Positions 32,192-41,123 of a DNA stretch of 58,857 nucleotides are shown here, in pieces; the first letter of the stretch is position 1; each line of letters begins with the position of its first letter. The translations under genes were made by a program, and so were the position numbers. Where the stretch lies: NCBI RefSeq assembly GCF_002159175.1, contig NZ_NFGZ01000018.1, positions 1-58,857 of the forward strand, in the 5' to 3' direction. The notes under the pieces were generated by a model. It made no database searches. It was not told where the DNA came from and saw only the letters and a program-made list of their open reading frames with translations. Origin of the DNA: Flavonifractor sp. An92 (GTDB lineage: Bacteria > Bacillota > Clostridia > Oscillospirales > Oscillospiraceae).

Positions 32192-34351
32192 ATGAAACGG
32201 AAGAACCTGCGTACCCTGCTGGCCGGCGTGATGACCGCCGCCATGCTGGTCTCTCTGGTCCCCGCCGCTCTGGCCGCTGAGACCGGTGAGAAGCACATCA
32301 CCATCCTGGGTACCTCGGATATGCACGGCAATATCTGGGGCTACTCCTACGAGGACAACACCGAGACCACCAACAACGGTATGGCCCGCCTGTACACCTA
32401 CATCCAGCAGGTGCGCGCGGAAAACCCCAACACCATCCTCATCGACGCCGGTGATGACATCCAGGGCACCATCATGACCGACGACCTGTACAACAAGACC
32501 CCCGAGGAGGCCCATCCCGTCATCACCGCCATGAACTACATGGGCTATGACGCCATGACTCTGGGCAACCACGAGTTCAACTGGGGCATCTCCACCATGC
32601 AGACCATCCTGGGCCAGGCCGACTTCCCCGTGCTGGCCGCCAATGTCACCGACGCTGAGGGCAACTACGTCACCGGCGCCGGCTGGACCATCGTGGAGAA
32701 GGACGGCGTGAATGTGGCCATCATCGGCGTCGTCACCCCCGACGTGCCCATCTGGGACGGCGGCAAGGAGGGCATCGAGGAGGCCACCTTTGAGGCCGCC
32801 AACGAGGCCGTGGGCAAGGCCATCGACGAGATCGGCGATCAGGCCGACGTGATCGTGGTCTCCGCCCACATGGGCATGTACGCCGAGTTCGACGAGGAGG
32901 GCGGCTCTGATTCCGCTCAGAAGATCCTGGACGACAACCCCGAGATCGACGTGCTCCAGGTGGCCCACAACCACGTGGTGGTCAACGACAAGCAGGGCAA
33001 CACCGTCATCGGCGGCGTGCGCAACGGCGGCCGTGACATCGCCCGCTTCGATCTGACCCTGGACAAGGACAACAACGTGGTCGACGCCACGGTGGAGATC
33101 GTGGACATGACCGACGTGACCCCCAGCCAGGAGATCCGGGAGATCCCCCTGGTGGCTGAGGCCCATCAGAAGACCATCGACTACATCGCCGGCGGCACCG
33201 ACGAGAGCGGCGAGCCCCTGCCCCCGCTGGGCACCACCACCGCCAAGTTCCAGCCCGAGGATGAGATCAAGGGCATTCCCGCCGGCCGTCTGATGGACAC
33301 CGCCGTTATGGACCTCATCAACCAGATCCAGCTTGAAAATTCCGGCGCCGACGTCTCCGCCGCCGCTCTCTTCAAGAACACCAGCGATCTGCCCGCGGGC
33401 GACATCAACTACGGCAACATCTTCGACATCTACAAGTTCGACAACACCCTCTACCGCGTGGAGGTCACCGGCGCCGAGCTGAAGGCCTACATGGAGTGGT
33501 CCGCTGAGTGCTACAACCAGTGGGAGGAGGGCGACATCAACATCTCCTTCGACCCCGAGTACCCCGACTACCTCTATGACATGTTCGCTGGCGTGGACTA
33601 CGAGATCGACCTGTCCCAGCCCAAGGGCCAGCGCATCAAGAACGTCATGTTCAAGGGCGAGCCCCTGCAGGACGACCAGACCCTCACCCTGGCTGTGAAC
33701 AACTACCGCTACTCCTCCGCCCTGAAGGGCCAGAACCTGATCTCCGGCACCAAGGAGTGGGAGTCCTCCAACTCCATCCGCGACATGATCGTGGCCTACT
33801 TCGCCGAGCACTCCCCTGTGGCCCCCACCGTGGACAACAACTGGAAGATCGTGGGCGTGGACCTGAACGAGGATGATCCCCGCCGCGCTGAGCTCATCGG
33901 CTACATCAACGCCGGTCTGCTGGACACCCCCTACGCTGAGAGCTACAACCTGGCCGACTATGACGCCCTGGTCGCTCAGGCCAAGGAGAACGCCTCCGTC
34001 CTGGTGGACGGCGCCCCCAAGGCCGTCGCCACTGTCACCGTGGGCGATGTGACCTACTACGGCCTGCGTGATCTGGCCGTGGCTCTGGCCGGCACCGACG
34101 CTCAGTTCGAGGTGGGCTGGGACGGCCAGGTGGTCATCACCACCGGCACCGCCTACACCGGCTCCGCTCTGACCGCCTACACCGGCAGCGACGCCGCCGC
34201 AGCCACCCTCACCGCTCAGGTGGACGGCTCCGCTGTGGAGGCCGACGCCGCCCTGGCCGCCGGCAACTACTACCTGTCCGCCGACGCGGTGCAGACCCTG
34301 CTGGGTGTCACCGCTGTGGCTGACGGCGCGCTGAACATCACCACCAAGTAA
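32192..34351 (+). CDS. Secreted 5'-nucleotidase / 2',3'-cyclic phosphodiesterase family protein
   Basis: A 719-residue exported metallophosphoesterase. A signal peptide (basic 'MKRKNLR', hydrophobic core to about residue 28, Ala-x-Ala cleavage at 'LAA') leads to the calcineurin-like domain with 'TSDMHGN' (Asp43, His45), 'DAGDDIQG', 'LGNHEFNWG', 'VSAHMG' and 'VAHNHVV'. The 5'-nucleotidase C-terminal domain (about residues 360-590) binds the nucleotide. The last ~100 residues ('YYGLRDLAVALAG', 'YYLSADAVQTLLG') resemble a copper-amine-oxidase N-terminal-like stalk domain common in Clostridia envelope proteins. It likely releases nucleosides and phosphate outside the cell. It stands alone with its own terminator. 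Confidence 0.92.
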   Translation: MKRKNLRTLLAGVMTAAMLVSLVPAALAAETGEKHITILGTSDMHGNIWGYSYEDNTETTNNGMARLYTYIQQVRAENPNTILIDAGDDIQGTIMTDDLYNKTPEEAHPVITAMNYMGYDAMTLGNHEFNWGISTMQTILGQADFPVLAANVTDAEGNYVTGAGWTIVEKDGVNVAIIGVVTPDVPIWDGGKEGIEEATFEAANEAVGKAIDEIGDQADVIVVSAHMGMYAEFDEEGGSDSAQKILDDNPEIDVLQVAHNHVVVNDKQGNTVIGGVRNGGRDIARFDLTLDKDNNVVDATVEIVDMTDVTPSQEIREIPLVAEAHQKTIDYIAGGTDESGEPLPPLGTTTAKFQPEDEIKGIPAGRLMDTAVMDLINQIQLENSGADVSAAALFKNTSDLPAGDINYGNIFDIYKFDNTLYRVEVTGAELKAYMEWSAECYNQWEEGDINISFDPEYPDYLYDMFAGVDYEIDLSQPKGQRIKNVMFKGEPLQDDQTLTLAVNNYRYSSALKGQNLISGTKEWESSNSIRDMIVAYFAEHSPVAPTVDNNWKIVGVDLNEDDPRRAELIGYINAGLLDTPYAESYNLADYDALVAQAKENASVLVDGAPKAVATVTVGDVTYYGLRDLAVALAGTDAQFEVGWDGQVVITTGTAYTGSALTAYTGSDAAAATLTAQVDGSAVEADAALAAGNYYLSADAVQTLLGVTAVADGALNITTK

Positions 34352-34377
34352 ATTTGGTTTCCTCCTTCTTGCAGCAT

Positions 34378-34419
34378 GAGGAGCGCCCCCCAAATCCGGG
34401 GGGCGCTCCTCGTTTCTTT
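34378..34419 (+). terminator. Terminator of the 5'-nucleotidase gene
   Basis: Perfect 14-bp stem GAGGAGCGCCCCCC with GGGGGGCGCTCCTC, 6-base loop, followed by GTTTCTTT. It also lies at the end of the convergent anti-sigma gene. Confidence 0.9.
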
Positions 34420-34436
34420 GAAAAGGATTCCAATGG

Positions 34437-35819
34437 TTACGGCAGGTCGAAGGTCACGTCCCCAATGGTCACCGAGGCCACCTGGCTGGTGTCCAGGAGA
34501 CAGGGCGCGCCGTCCTCGGTGAGAAGGGTGTATTCCAGTGTACAGGCGTCCTCGCTCTGGTGGCCGCCATAGTTCCAGGGCTCCAGCACGGTGCCGTCAG
34601 TCAGGGTGATGGTGAGGGGCACCCTCAGCGAGGCGTCGTAGGCCTCATCCAACTCCAGCTCCAGGGCGATCTCCCGGGCCGAGAGGCGCAGCTCCCGCAG
34701 CAGGAGGGTCTTGCCCTCCGCCTGGATGGGCTCCAGGGGAAGGGTAACTGCGGCGCTGGTGTCCACCTGGAAGGACAGCTCAAAGGGCTCCGTGGTGACC
34801 AGCTGGGCGATCTGATACTCCGCCTCCAGCTCCAGCCAGGGCAGGTCCTCCGCCGTCAGGGGGCAATCCCGGAACGACGTGACCCAGACCTCGGTCCCGT
34901 CGGGGAGATAGGCCGTGGTGCTGCTGACCGCCTCATAGCGCGCCCCCGTTCGGGTGTCGATGAGCGCGCCGGCTTCCACGCCGATGCAGTCGGTCAGGTC
35001 CCGCACCCCATGGATGCTCTCCACCGCGATGGACAGGCCGTCTTCGGTCATCAGGGCGCCCCGCACCGCTGCGCCGGAAAAGCCCTCCACGGCGGGGATG
35101 GGCAGGTCACAGTCCTGTTCCGCCAGGAGGCGGCCCATCCGGGTGGGAGGATCGGCCTCTGGATCACGGGCATAGGTGGGGATCTCCCGCTCCGCCAGCG
35201 TCTCCAGAGACAGGGTGGCCGTCTCTACCTCATACCACTTGCCCAGCGCGGGCACTTCATAGGTGAGGGTTCGGCCAGCCAGGGAATCCACATCGTGAAT
35301 CGACTGATCCTCCACAAAATATAGGGTCTTGCCGTCGCCGGACAGCCTCCTGCCGCCCATGCCGTAGCCGCCGCTGGTGGTGAGGACCTGTTTCCCGTCC
35401 AGGCTCAGGGTGCTCTCCAGCCTCATGTCGCCGAAATACATGCGCAGGTCCGGGTCGATCTCCGCCCCGTCGGTCCGGGTGAGGGACAGGAGGAGCATCA
35501 GGCCGGCGTCATCGGCCACCGCGTCCTCCACGGTGAGGGTGTAGTCCCCATGGGTCTGGGAGACATTCAGCTCGGTGACGGCGTTTTCCGGCACGCCGGG
35601 GAAGAAGTACCGCCAGGCGTCGCTGAGCCCGGCAGCCCCCACCACCGCGCCCAGCATGACCACCAGGCAGGCCGCCGCCACGGCCATGCGGAAATAGGGC
35701 CGGTTGTGCCGCTCCCGGCGCTCCAGCCGGGCGCGGACCCCCTCCTCCAGAGGGGCTTCGGGTGTTTCTACGGCGGAGAGCGCCTGATAAATGCGCTCCT
35801 CCTCGGGGGTTCGTTTCAT
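34437..35819 (-). CDS. DUF4179-type anti-sigma factor
   Basis: A 460-residue single-pass membrane protein coupled to a sigma factor. The N-terminal cytoplasmic part (about residues 1-42, 'MKRTPEEERIYQALSAVE') would bind sigma; one membrane helix spans about 44-65; a large beta-rich extracellular part follows, beginning with 'WRYFFPGVPENAV' as in DUF4179 proteins. The start overlaps the sigma stop (ATGA), typical of sigma/anti-sigma pairs. The signal it senses is unknown. It ends facing the 5'-nucleotidase gene. Confidence 0.87.
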   Translation of the reverse strand: MKRTPEEERIYQALSAVETPEAPLEEGVRARLERRERHNRPYFRMAVAAACLVVMLGAVVGAAGLSDAWRYFFPGVPENAVTELNVSQTHGDYTLTVEDAVADDAGLMLLLSLTRTDGAEIDPDLRMYFGDMRLESTLSLDGKQVLTTSGGYGMGGRRLSGDGKTLYFVEDQSIHDVDSLAGRTLTYEVPALGKWYEVETATLSLETLAEREIPTYARDPEADPPTRMGRLLAEQDCDLPIPAVEGFSGAAVRGALMTEDGLSIAVESIHGVRDLTDCIGVEAGALIDTRTGARYEAVSSTTAYLPDGTEVWVTSFRDCPLTAEDLPWLELEAEYQIAQLVTTEPFELSFQVDTSAAVTLPLEPIQAEGKTLLLRELRLSAREIALELELDEAYDASLRVPLTITLTDGTVLEPWNYGGHQSEDACTLEYTLLTEDGAPCLLDTSQVASVTIGDVTFDLP

Positions 35820-36325
35820 AAAGATCCCTCCTGTTCGGTGAGCAGGCGGGCCAGCTTGCCCCGGGCCCGCTCATAACGTTTGCGTAAGGTAGCCTCGCTC
35901 TTGCCCAGCATCTGGGAGAGCTCCTCGTAGCTGCGCTCCTCCATCACCCGGCCAAAAATCAGGGCCCGCTCCTCCGCCGTCAGGGCGAGAAGGGCTTTCC
36001 GCAGCTCCGGGCCGATGTAATCCGGGTCCTCCGCCGGGGCGGCGGGTGGGACAAAGAGCTGTTTTTTGCGCCGCCGCAGCAGGTCCACGCAGGTGGTGTA
36101 GGCCAGGCGGTAGAGCCAGGCGGACAGGTTGGTGCCCGACTGGAAGCGGCGGCGGTGGGTGTAGGCCTTGCAGAAGGTGATCTGCACCGCGTCCTGGGCC
36201 TCGTGGTAGTCGCACAGGATGTGGTGGCAGTAGCGCAGCAGCGGCTGGCCGTAGCGGTCGATGACCTGGGCGAGGGCGTCCTCCTCCCCCGCCGTGAAGG
36301 CGGCGTCCAGCGCTTGGGCATCCAT
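35816..36325 (-). CDS. ECF (sigma-70 family) RNA polymerase sigma factor
   Basis: A 169-residue extracytoplasmic-function sigma factor. Region 2 (about residues 8-75) has 'VIDRYGQPLLRYCHHILCDY' and the DNA-melting 'AWLYRLAYTTCVDLLRRRKK'; region 4 (about 105-160) has 'LTAEERALIFGRVMEERSYE' and 'SEATLRKRYERARGKL'. It is translationally coupled to the downstream anti-sigma gene. A 13-base palindrome 26 bases upstream contains a GAAACC element like ECF -35 boxes, so self-activation is possible. The terminator for lepA lies about 75 bases upstream. Confidence 0.94.
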   Translation of the reverse strand: MDAQALDAAFTAGEEDALAQVIDRYGQPLLRYCHHILCDYHEAQDAVQITFCKAYTHRRRFQSGTNLSAWLYRLAYTTCVDLLRRRKKQLFVPPAAPAEDPDYIGPELRKALLALTAEERALIFGRVMEERSYEELSQMLGKSEATLRKRYERARGKLARLLTEQEGSL

Positions 36326-36350
36326 AAGACCACTTCCTTTCCTCTCGTTT

Positions 36351-36363
36351 GAAACCTGGTTTC
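36351..36363. promoter_or_regulatory. Palindrome with ECF -35-like element before the sigma gene
   Basis: Perfect palindrome GAAACCTGGTTTC. Both strands read GAAACC, the usual core of an ECF -35 box. It is close to the sigma start (26 bases), so it may be an operator rather than a -35. Confidence 0.4.
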
Positions 36364-36401
36364 ACCTTTTATAACGCAGACCGGACTTGGTTTGTGACAG
36401 C

Positions 36402-36434
36402 AAAAAGCCCCCGGCAGGAATTTCCTGTCGGGGG
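36402..36434 (-). terminator. Terminator between repeat copy C and the sigma gene
   Basis: Minus strand 13-bp stem (CCCCCGACAGGAA with TTCCTGCCGGGGG, one A-C mismatch, 1-base loop) followed by CTTTTT. It would stop transcripts from lepA after they cross the repeat. Confidence 0.8.
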
Positions 36435-36468
36435 TCGATCTGTTTTTTGGGAACCTCCCGGGGGTGCG

Positions 36469-36816
36469 CTCGCCGCGCGGGCCGCCTGCTCGGCGGGAGC
36501 ACCGCTTTCTTTGCAAAGAAAGCGGTGGGAAAGAAAGCCCAGAGGGGGGATACCCCCCTCTGGACTCCCCCAAAGCGCATCCCGGCTTTCATTCTTCTGC
36601 GGCTGTATTTCCTCAGCCTGGCGTGGCCAATTCCGGGCTTTCCGCCTATCCGGATAGCGTTGTACCCCGCTGCTCGGGGCGGCCCCATAAAAGGCCGCCC
36701 TTTTGGAGGGGAGTGGAGAGGGGAACGAGAAGTTCCCCTCTCCGCCTTTTCTTTCCCCGGTTTCTTTTCGCGAAAAGAAATCGGGCCCTGTCCGGGCAGG
36801 ACGCCCGCCCGGCGAG
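36469..36816 (+). repeat. 348-bp dispersed hairpin-rich element, copy C
   Basis: Third copy, same orientation as A and B. Its left end has the GCCGCC..GGCGG stem type of copy A, and its right end has the GTCC..GGAC type of copy B, so it combines both end types. Internal hairpins are kept; the loop of the GGGCGGCC hairpin reads CCATAAAA. It lies between the lepA stop (36853) and the sigma gene. About 20 bases of similarity to copy D continue outside the left end (GAACCTCCCGGGGGTGCG), so the true element may be nearer 390 bp. Confidence 0.85.
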
Positions 36817-36852
36817 GGCAACAGTTCCGGGCTGCCCGGAACAAAACACTTG

Positions 36853-38661
36853 TTACTCTTCGTCCAGCTTGAGGACAGCCATAAACGCCTCGGTGGGCAG
36901 CTGCACGGAACCCAGGGAGCGCATCTTCTTCTTGCCCTCCTTCTGCTTCTCCAGCAGCTTCTTCTTTCGGGTGATGTCACCGCCGTAACACTTAGCCAGC
37001 ACGTCCTTGCGCACCGCCTTGACGGTCTCGCGGGCGATGACCTTGCCGCCGATGGCGGCCTGCACCGGCACCTCGAAGAGCTGGCGGGGGATGTTCTCCT
37101 TCAGCTTCTCGCAGATGCGGCGGGCCCGCTTGTAGGCCTTCTCCTTGTGGGCGATGAAGGACAGAGCATCCACCTGCTCGCCGTTGAGGAGCATGTCCAC
37201 CTTCACCAGTTCGCTGGGCCGGTAGCCCTCCACCTCGTAGTCCAGGGAGGCGTAGCCCTTGGTGTTGGCCTTCAGGGCGTCAAAGAAGTCGTAGATGATC
37301 TCGTTGAGAGGCATGGAGTAGTGGATCTCCACCAGATTGGTGTCCAGATACTGCATGTCCTTGAACTCGCCCCGGCGGTCCTGGCACATGGGCATGATAT
37401 TGCCCACATAGTCGGGGGGCGCGATGATGGAGACCTTCGCAAAGGGCTCCCGGGCCTCCTCGATGACGGCGGGGTCGGGGTAGTTGTGGGGGTTGTCCAC
37501 GTGGACCACAGTGCCGTCGGTCTTGGTGATCTCATAGATGACCGACGGGAGGGTGGTCACCAGGTCCAGGTCGAACTCCCGCTCCAGCCGCTCCTGGATG
37601 ATCTCCATGTGGAGCATGCCCAGAAAGCCGCAGCGGAAGCCAAAGCCCAGGGCTGCAGAGGACTCGGGCTCAAAGGACAGAGACGCGTCGTTGAGCTGGA
37701 GCTTCTCCAGCGCGTCCCGCAGGTCGGGGTATTTGCTGCCGTCCTCGGTGTACACGCCGCAGTAGACCATGGCCTGGGCGGGGCGGTAGCCGGGCAGGGG
37801 CTCGGCGGCGGGCGCCTCCACGCCGGTGATGGTATCGCCCACCCGGGTGTCCTTCACATTCTTGATGGAGGCGGTGAAGTAGCCGACCTCACCGGCGGAG
37901 AGGGACTGGGTGGGCTCCAGGCCCAGGGGGCGCAGGTAGCCGCACTCAATGACCTCGTACTCGGCGCCGGAGGCCATCATGCGCACCTTCATGCCGGTGC
38001 GGATGGTGCCCTCCATCACGCGGAAGTAGACGATGACGCCCCGGTAGGCGTCGTACTGGCTGTCGAAGATGAGGGCCTTCAGGGGGGCCTTGGGGTCGCC
38101 GGTGGGGGCGGGGATGTTCTGGACGATATCCTCCAGCACCGCGTCGATGTTCAGGCCCACCTTGGCGGAGATCTCGGGGGCGTCCATGGCGGGCAGGCCG
38201 ATGACGTCCTCGATCTCGTGCTTGACCTTCTGGGGGTCGGCGGCGGGCAGGTCGATCTTGTTCACCACCGGGCGGATCTCCAGGTCGTGCTCCAGGGCCA
38301 GATAGGTGTTGGCCAGCGTCTGGGCCTCGATGCCCTGGGCGGCGTCCACCACCAGCACCGCGCCCTCACAGGCGGCCAGAGAGCGGGAGACCTCGTAGTT
38401 GAAGTCCACGTGGCCCGGGGTGTCGATGAGGTTGAGCTCGTACTCCTCCCCATCCTGGGCCTTGTAATTGAGCTTTACCGCCCGGGCCTTGATGGTGATG
38501 CCGCGCTCCCGCTCCAGGTCCATGTTGTCCAGAAGCTGGGACTCCATCTCCCGCTGGGAGACGGCGTTGCACTTCTCGATGAGCCGGTCGGACAGGGTGG
38601 ATTTGCCGTGGTCAATGTGGGCGATGATACTGAAATTCCGAATCTTGGACTGGTCAGACAA
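36853..38661 (-). CDS. lepA: Elongation factor 4
   Basis: A 602-residue translational GTPase that acts on stalled or back-translocated ribosomes. The G domain shows '[20 protein letters not shown]', 'DTPGHVDF' and 'NKIDLPAA'; domain II and the EF-G-like domains follow; the LepA-specific C-terminus includes '[20 protein letters not shown]'. The start is TTG at 38661 with GGAGGTG upstream. The Xre-type regulator ends 37 bases upstream on the same strand, so they may be cotranscribed. Confidence 0.98.
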   Translation of the reverse strand: MSDQSKIRNFSIIAHIDHGKSTLSDRLIEKCNAVSQREMESQLLDNMDLERERGITIKARAVKLNYKAQDGEEYELNLIDTPGHVDFNYEVSRSLAACEGAVLVVDAAQGIEAQTLANTYLALEHDLEIRPVVNKIDLPAADPQKVKHEIEDVIGLPAMDAPEISAKVGLNIDAVLEDIVQNIPAPTGDPKAPLKALIFDSQYDAYRGVIVYFRVMEGTIRTGMKVRMMASGAEYEVIECGYLRPLGLEPTQSLSAGEVGYFTASIKNVKDTRVGDTITGVEAPAAEPLPGYRPAQAMVYCGVYTEDGSKYPDLRDALEKLQLNDASLSFEPESSAALGFGFRCGFLGMLHMEIIQERLEREFDLDLVTTLPSVIYEITKTDGTVVHVDNPHNYPDPAVIEEAREPFAKVSIIAPPDYVGNIMPMCQDRRGEFKDMQYLDTNLVEIHYSMPLNEIIYDFFDALKANTKGYASLDYEVEGYRPSELVKVDMLLNGEQVDALSFIAHKEKAYKRARRICEKLKENIPRQLFEVPVQAAIGGKVIARETVKAVRKDVLAKCYGGDITRKKKLLEKQKEGKKKMRSLGSVQLPTEAFMAVLKLDEE

Positions 38662-38698
38662 TCAAAACACCTCCGTCAGGGTTGGATGGGGGCAGGGC

Positions 38699-39400
38699 TT
38701 ACTTGTTGCCCTTGTGGAACTCGATGCAGTTGGACACACGCACGCCGGTGTTGTGGACAATCTGCAGGAGGGACTGGTACGCGCCGGGGTAGTTCTCCAT
38801 CAGCGCGTCGTGGTTCATGGCGGGGAAGGAGCCCTTCTCCCGGCGGTGGTCCTCCAGGGCCTCCACATAGGAGCAGCGGGAGCAGACCATGTCCGCCTGA
38901 GCCACGCCGGTGGCGAAGGCCGTGGGGGGCACGTCGAAGAAGTCCTCGTTCTGGGTGCCGTCGGCCCGGTAGAGGTGTCGGAAGAGGGTGTAGATGGCGG
39001 TGCTCAGGTAATCCGCCGCCCCCTTGATGGCCCCCTTGCACTCGGTCTTGCCCAGAAGGTCAAAGAGGACGCTGATGGAGTTGACCAGCAGCTTCTTGTT
39101 CAGCGTGGCCACGATGCTGCCGTGGAGAACGTTGTCCTTCTCGGTGGAGTAGTCGTACAGCTCCTCCGGCGAGACGATGGTGGAGCCGTCCTTGGTCAGC
39201 GTCCGGCCCAGCAGGAAATCGGCGGAGACGTTGTAGTAGTCGCAGGCACGGGTGACGAACGCCAGACCCGGTTCCCGAACGCCGTTTTCATAGTGCGAGA
39301 GGAGCGCCTGGCTGATGCCCAGATCCTTGGCCGCGGCGCGCTGGGAGATCCCCTTTTCCTGCCGGAGCAGGGAGAGGCAGCGGGAGAAATCGGAATGCAT
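38699..39400 (-). CDS. Xre-family regulator with a larger C-terminal domain
   Basis: A 233-residue regulator. The N-terminal helix-turn-helix (about residues 6-66) has 'QRAAAKDLGISQALLSHYEN' and 'YYNVSADFLLGR'. The remaining ~165 residues form a mostly helical domain with a Cys pair ('VCSRCSY') that I do not recognise as a named ligand-binding domain. Similar proteins stand near lepA in related Clostridia, as far as I recall. It has its own promoter, divergent from pta, with a GAGGTG RBS. It may regulate itself or the adjacent pta; no clear operator was found. Confidence 0.87.
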   Translation of the reverse strand: MHSDFSRCLSLLRQEKGISQRAAAKDLGISQALLSHYENGVREPGLAFVTRACDYYNVSADFLLGRTLTKDGSTIVSPEELYDYSTEKDNVLHGSIVATLNKKLLVNSISVLFDLLGKTECKGAIKGAADYLSTAIYTLFRHLYRADGTQNEDFFDVPPTAFATGVAQADMVCSRCSYVEALEDHRREKGSFPAMNHDALMENYPGAYQSLLQIVHNTGVRVSNCIEFHKGNK

Positions 39401-39480
39401 ATCGACAACACCTCATGACGAAATGTAGATAAAAGGACGGCCCACTCCCGGGCGGAGGGGTCGCGAAAAACAGCGTGTAT

Positions 39481-39509
39481 AGTATAGCTTGATGAATACA
39501 AAAAGTAAA
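39481..39509 (-). promoter_or_regulatory. Promoter of the Xre-lepA unit
   Basis: Minus strand TTTACT, 17-base spacer, TATACT, about 80 bases upstream of the regulator start in an AT-rich divergent space. Confidence 0.6.
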
Positions 39510-39542
39510 TCAATAAATTGACCGAATTTTTTGAATTAAGGA

Positions 39543-39572
39543 TTGTAGTTATTCTATGAACTGGTGTATAAT
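39543..39572 (+). promoter_or_regulatory. Promoter of pta
   Basis: TTGTAG, 18-base spacer, TATAAT, about 45 bases upstream of the pta start. Confidence 0.6.
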
Positions 39573-39617
39573 GAGCATACCAATAACCATACCGCGATTA
39601 GAAAAGGGGTTTTTCCT

Positions 39618-40595
39618 ATGTTCGGTAAATTGATTGCAAAGCTGAAGCAGTCTCCCAAGAAGATCGTCTTTACTGAGGGTACCGACCCCCGCATCCTGGA
39701 GGCCAGCGCCCGCCTGCTGGCCGGAACCTGGCTGACTCCCATTCTGGTGGGCAACGTGGATGAGGTGAAGGCCGCCGCCGAAGAGGCCGGCTTCAACATC
39801 CGCGGCGCCGAGATCATCGATCCCGCCACCTATCCCCGCATGGAGGAGATGGTGCAGAAGATGGTGGAGCTGCGCAAGGGCAAGATGACCGAGGAGCAGG
39901 TCCGCGACTACCTGAAGCGCGGCAACTACTTCGGCACCATGCTGGTGAAGATGGGCGAGGCCGACGCTCTGCTGGGCGGCGCCACCTACTCCACCGCCGA
40001 CACCGTCCGTCCTGCCCTGCAGCTCATCAAGACCAAGCCGGGCAACAAGATCGTGTCCTCCTGCTTCATCATGGTCCGTCCTTCCGCCACCGGCGGCAAC
40101 GAGGTGCTGGTCATGGGCGACTGCGCCATCAACATCAAGCCCACCGAGGACGAGCTGGTGGAGATCGCCATCGAGTCCGCCCGCTGCGGCAAGATCTTCG
40201 GCGTGGATCCCCAGGTCGCCATGCTGTCCTACTCCACCCTGGGCTCCGGCGCCGGTGAGGACGTGGACAAGATGCGCAACGCCACCGCCAAGATCCGGGC
40301 CGCCATGCCCGAGCTCCCCGTGGAAGGCGAGATCCAGTTTGACGCCGCCGTGTCCCCCAACGTGGCCCGCACCAAGTGCCCCAACTCTCCCGTGGCCGGC
40401 CACGCCAACACCTTTATCTTCCCCGACATCAACGCGGGCAACATCGGCTACAAGATTGCCCAGCGTCTGGGTAACTTCGACGCCTACGGCCCCATCCTGC
40501 TGGGCCTGAACGCCCCTATCAACGACCTCTCCCGCGGCTGCAACGCCCAGGAGGTCTACTCCATGGCCATCATCACCGCCGCTCTGGCCGACTGA
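39618..40595 (+). CDS. pta: Phosphate acetyltransferase
   Basis: A 325-residue phosphotransacetylase that interconverts acetyl-CoA and acetyl phosphate, the ATP-yielding step toward acetate in fermentation. The length and motifs are those of the short class: 'KKIVFTEGTDPRILEAS', 'LLGGATYSTADTVRPALQ', 'SYSTLGSGAGEDVDKM', 'VEGEIQFDAAV', 'NTFIFPDINAGNIGYKIAQR' and the closing 'GPILLGLNAPINDLSRG'. The codons favour highly expressed choices. The partner ackA is not adjacent. The ATG at 39618 follows AAAAGGGG. Confidence 0.97.
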   Translation: MFGKLIAKLKQSPKKIVFTEGTDPRILEASARLLAGTWLTPILVGNVDEVKAAAEEAGFNIRGAEIIDPATYPRMEEMVQKMVELRKGKMTEEQVRDYLKRGNYFGTMLVKMGEADALLGGATYSTADTVRPALQLIKTKPGNKIVSSCFIMVRPSATGGNEVLVMGDCAINIKPTEDELVEIAIESARCGKIFGVDPQVAMLSYSTLGSGAGEDVDKMRNATAKIRAAMPELPVEGEIQFDAAVSPNVARTKCPNSPVAGHANTFIFPDINAGNIGYKIAQRLGNFDAYGPILLGLNAPINDLSRGCNAQEVYSMAIITAALAD

Positions 40596-40608
40596 TCCAG
40601 AATGTGAG

Positions 40609-40645
40609 ACAGGAGCATCCCAAATCGGGGTGCTCCTGTTTTTTT
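40609..40645 (+). terminator. Terminator of pta
   Basis: 13-bp stem ACAGGAGCATCCC with GGGGTGCTCCTGT (one C-G shift, 5-base loop) and then TTTTTTT. Confidence 0.92.
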
Positions 40646-40683
40646 GTGGGACAGTCTTTCCCTGGGAACCTCCCGGGGGTGCG

Positions 40684-41032
40684 CTCGCCGCGCGGGCCGC
40701 CTGCTCGGCGGGAGCCCCATTTCTTTTCTCGAAAAGAAATGGGGGAAAGAAAAGAAGGAGAGGGGAACTTCTCGTTCCCCTCTCCACTCCCCTCCAAAAG
40801 GGCGGCCTTTTAAGGGGGCCGCCCATATTGCCGGGGTACAACGCTTTCCGGATAGGCGGAAAGCCTGGAATTGGCCACGCCAGGCTAAGGAAATACCGCC
40901 GCAGAAGAATGAAGACCGGGATGCGCTTTGGGGGAGTCCAGAGGGGGGTATCCCCCCTCTGGGCTTTCTTTCCCACCGCTTTCTTTGCAAAGAAAGCGGT
41001 GCTCCCGCTGAGCAAGCGGCCCGCCCGGCGAG
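40684..41032 (-). repeat. 349-bp dispersed hairpin-rich element, copy D (inverted)
   Basis: Fourth copy, on the opposite strand from the others. Both ends are of the GCCGCC..GGCGG type. The hairpin near its + strand left end reads CCCATTTCTTTTC with GAAAAGAAATGGG, a compensated change from the other copies. It fills the convergent space between the ends of pta and prfC, starting 39 bases after the pta terminator. The flanking bases outside both ends match those of copy C for about 20 bases. Confidence 0.85.
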
Positions 41033-41123
41033 GGCAAACACTCCGGGCTGCCCGGAAAAAAGCAGGGCCGCTGCAGAAGGAAACCCTTCCGCAACGACCC
41101 TTTTGATTGAAATAGGATAGAAA

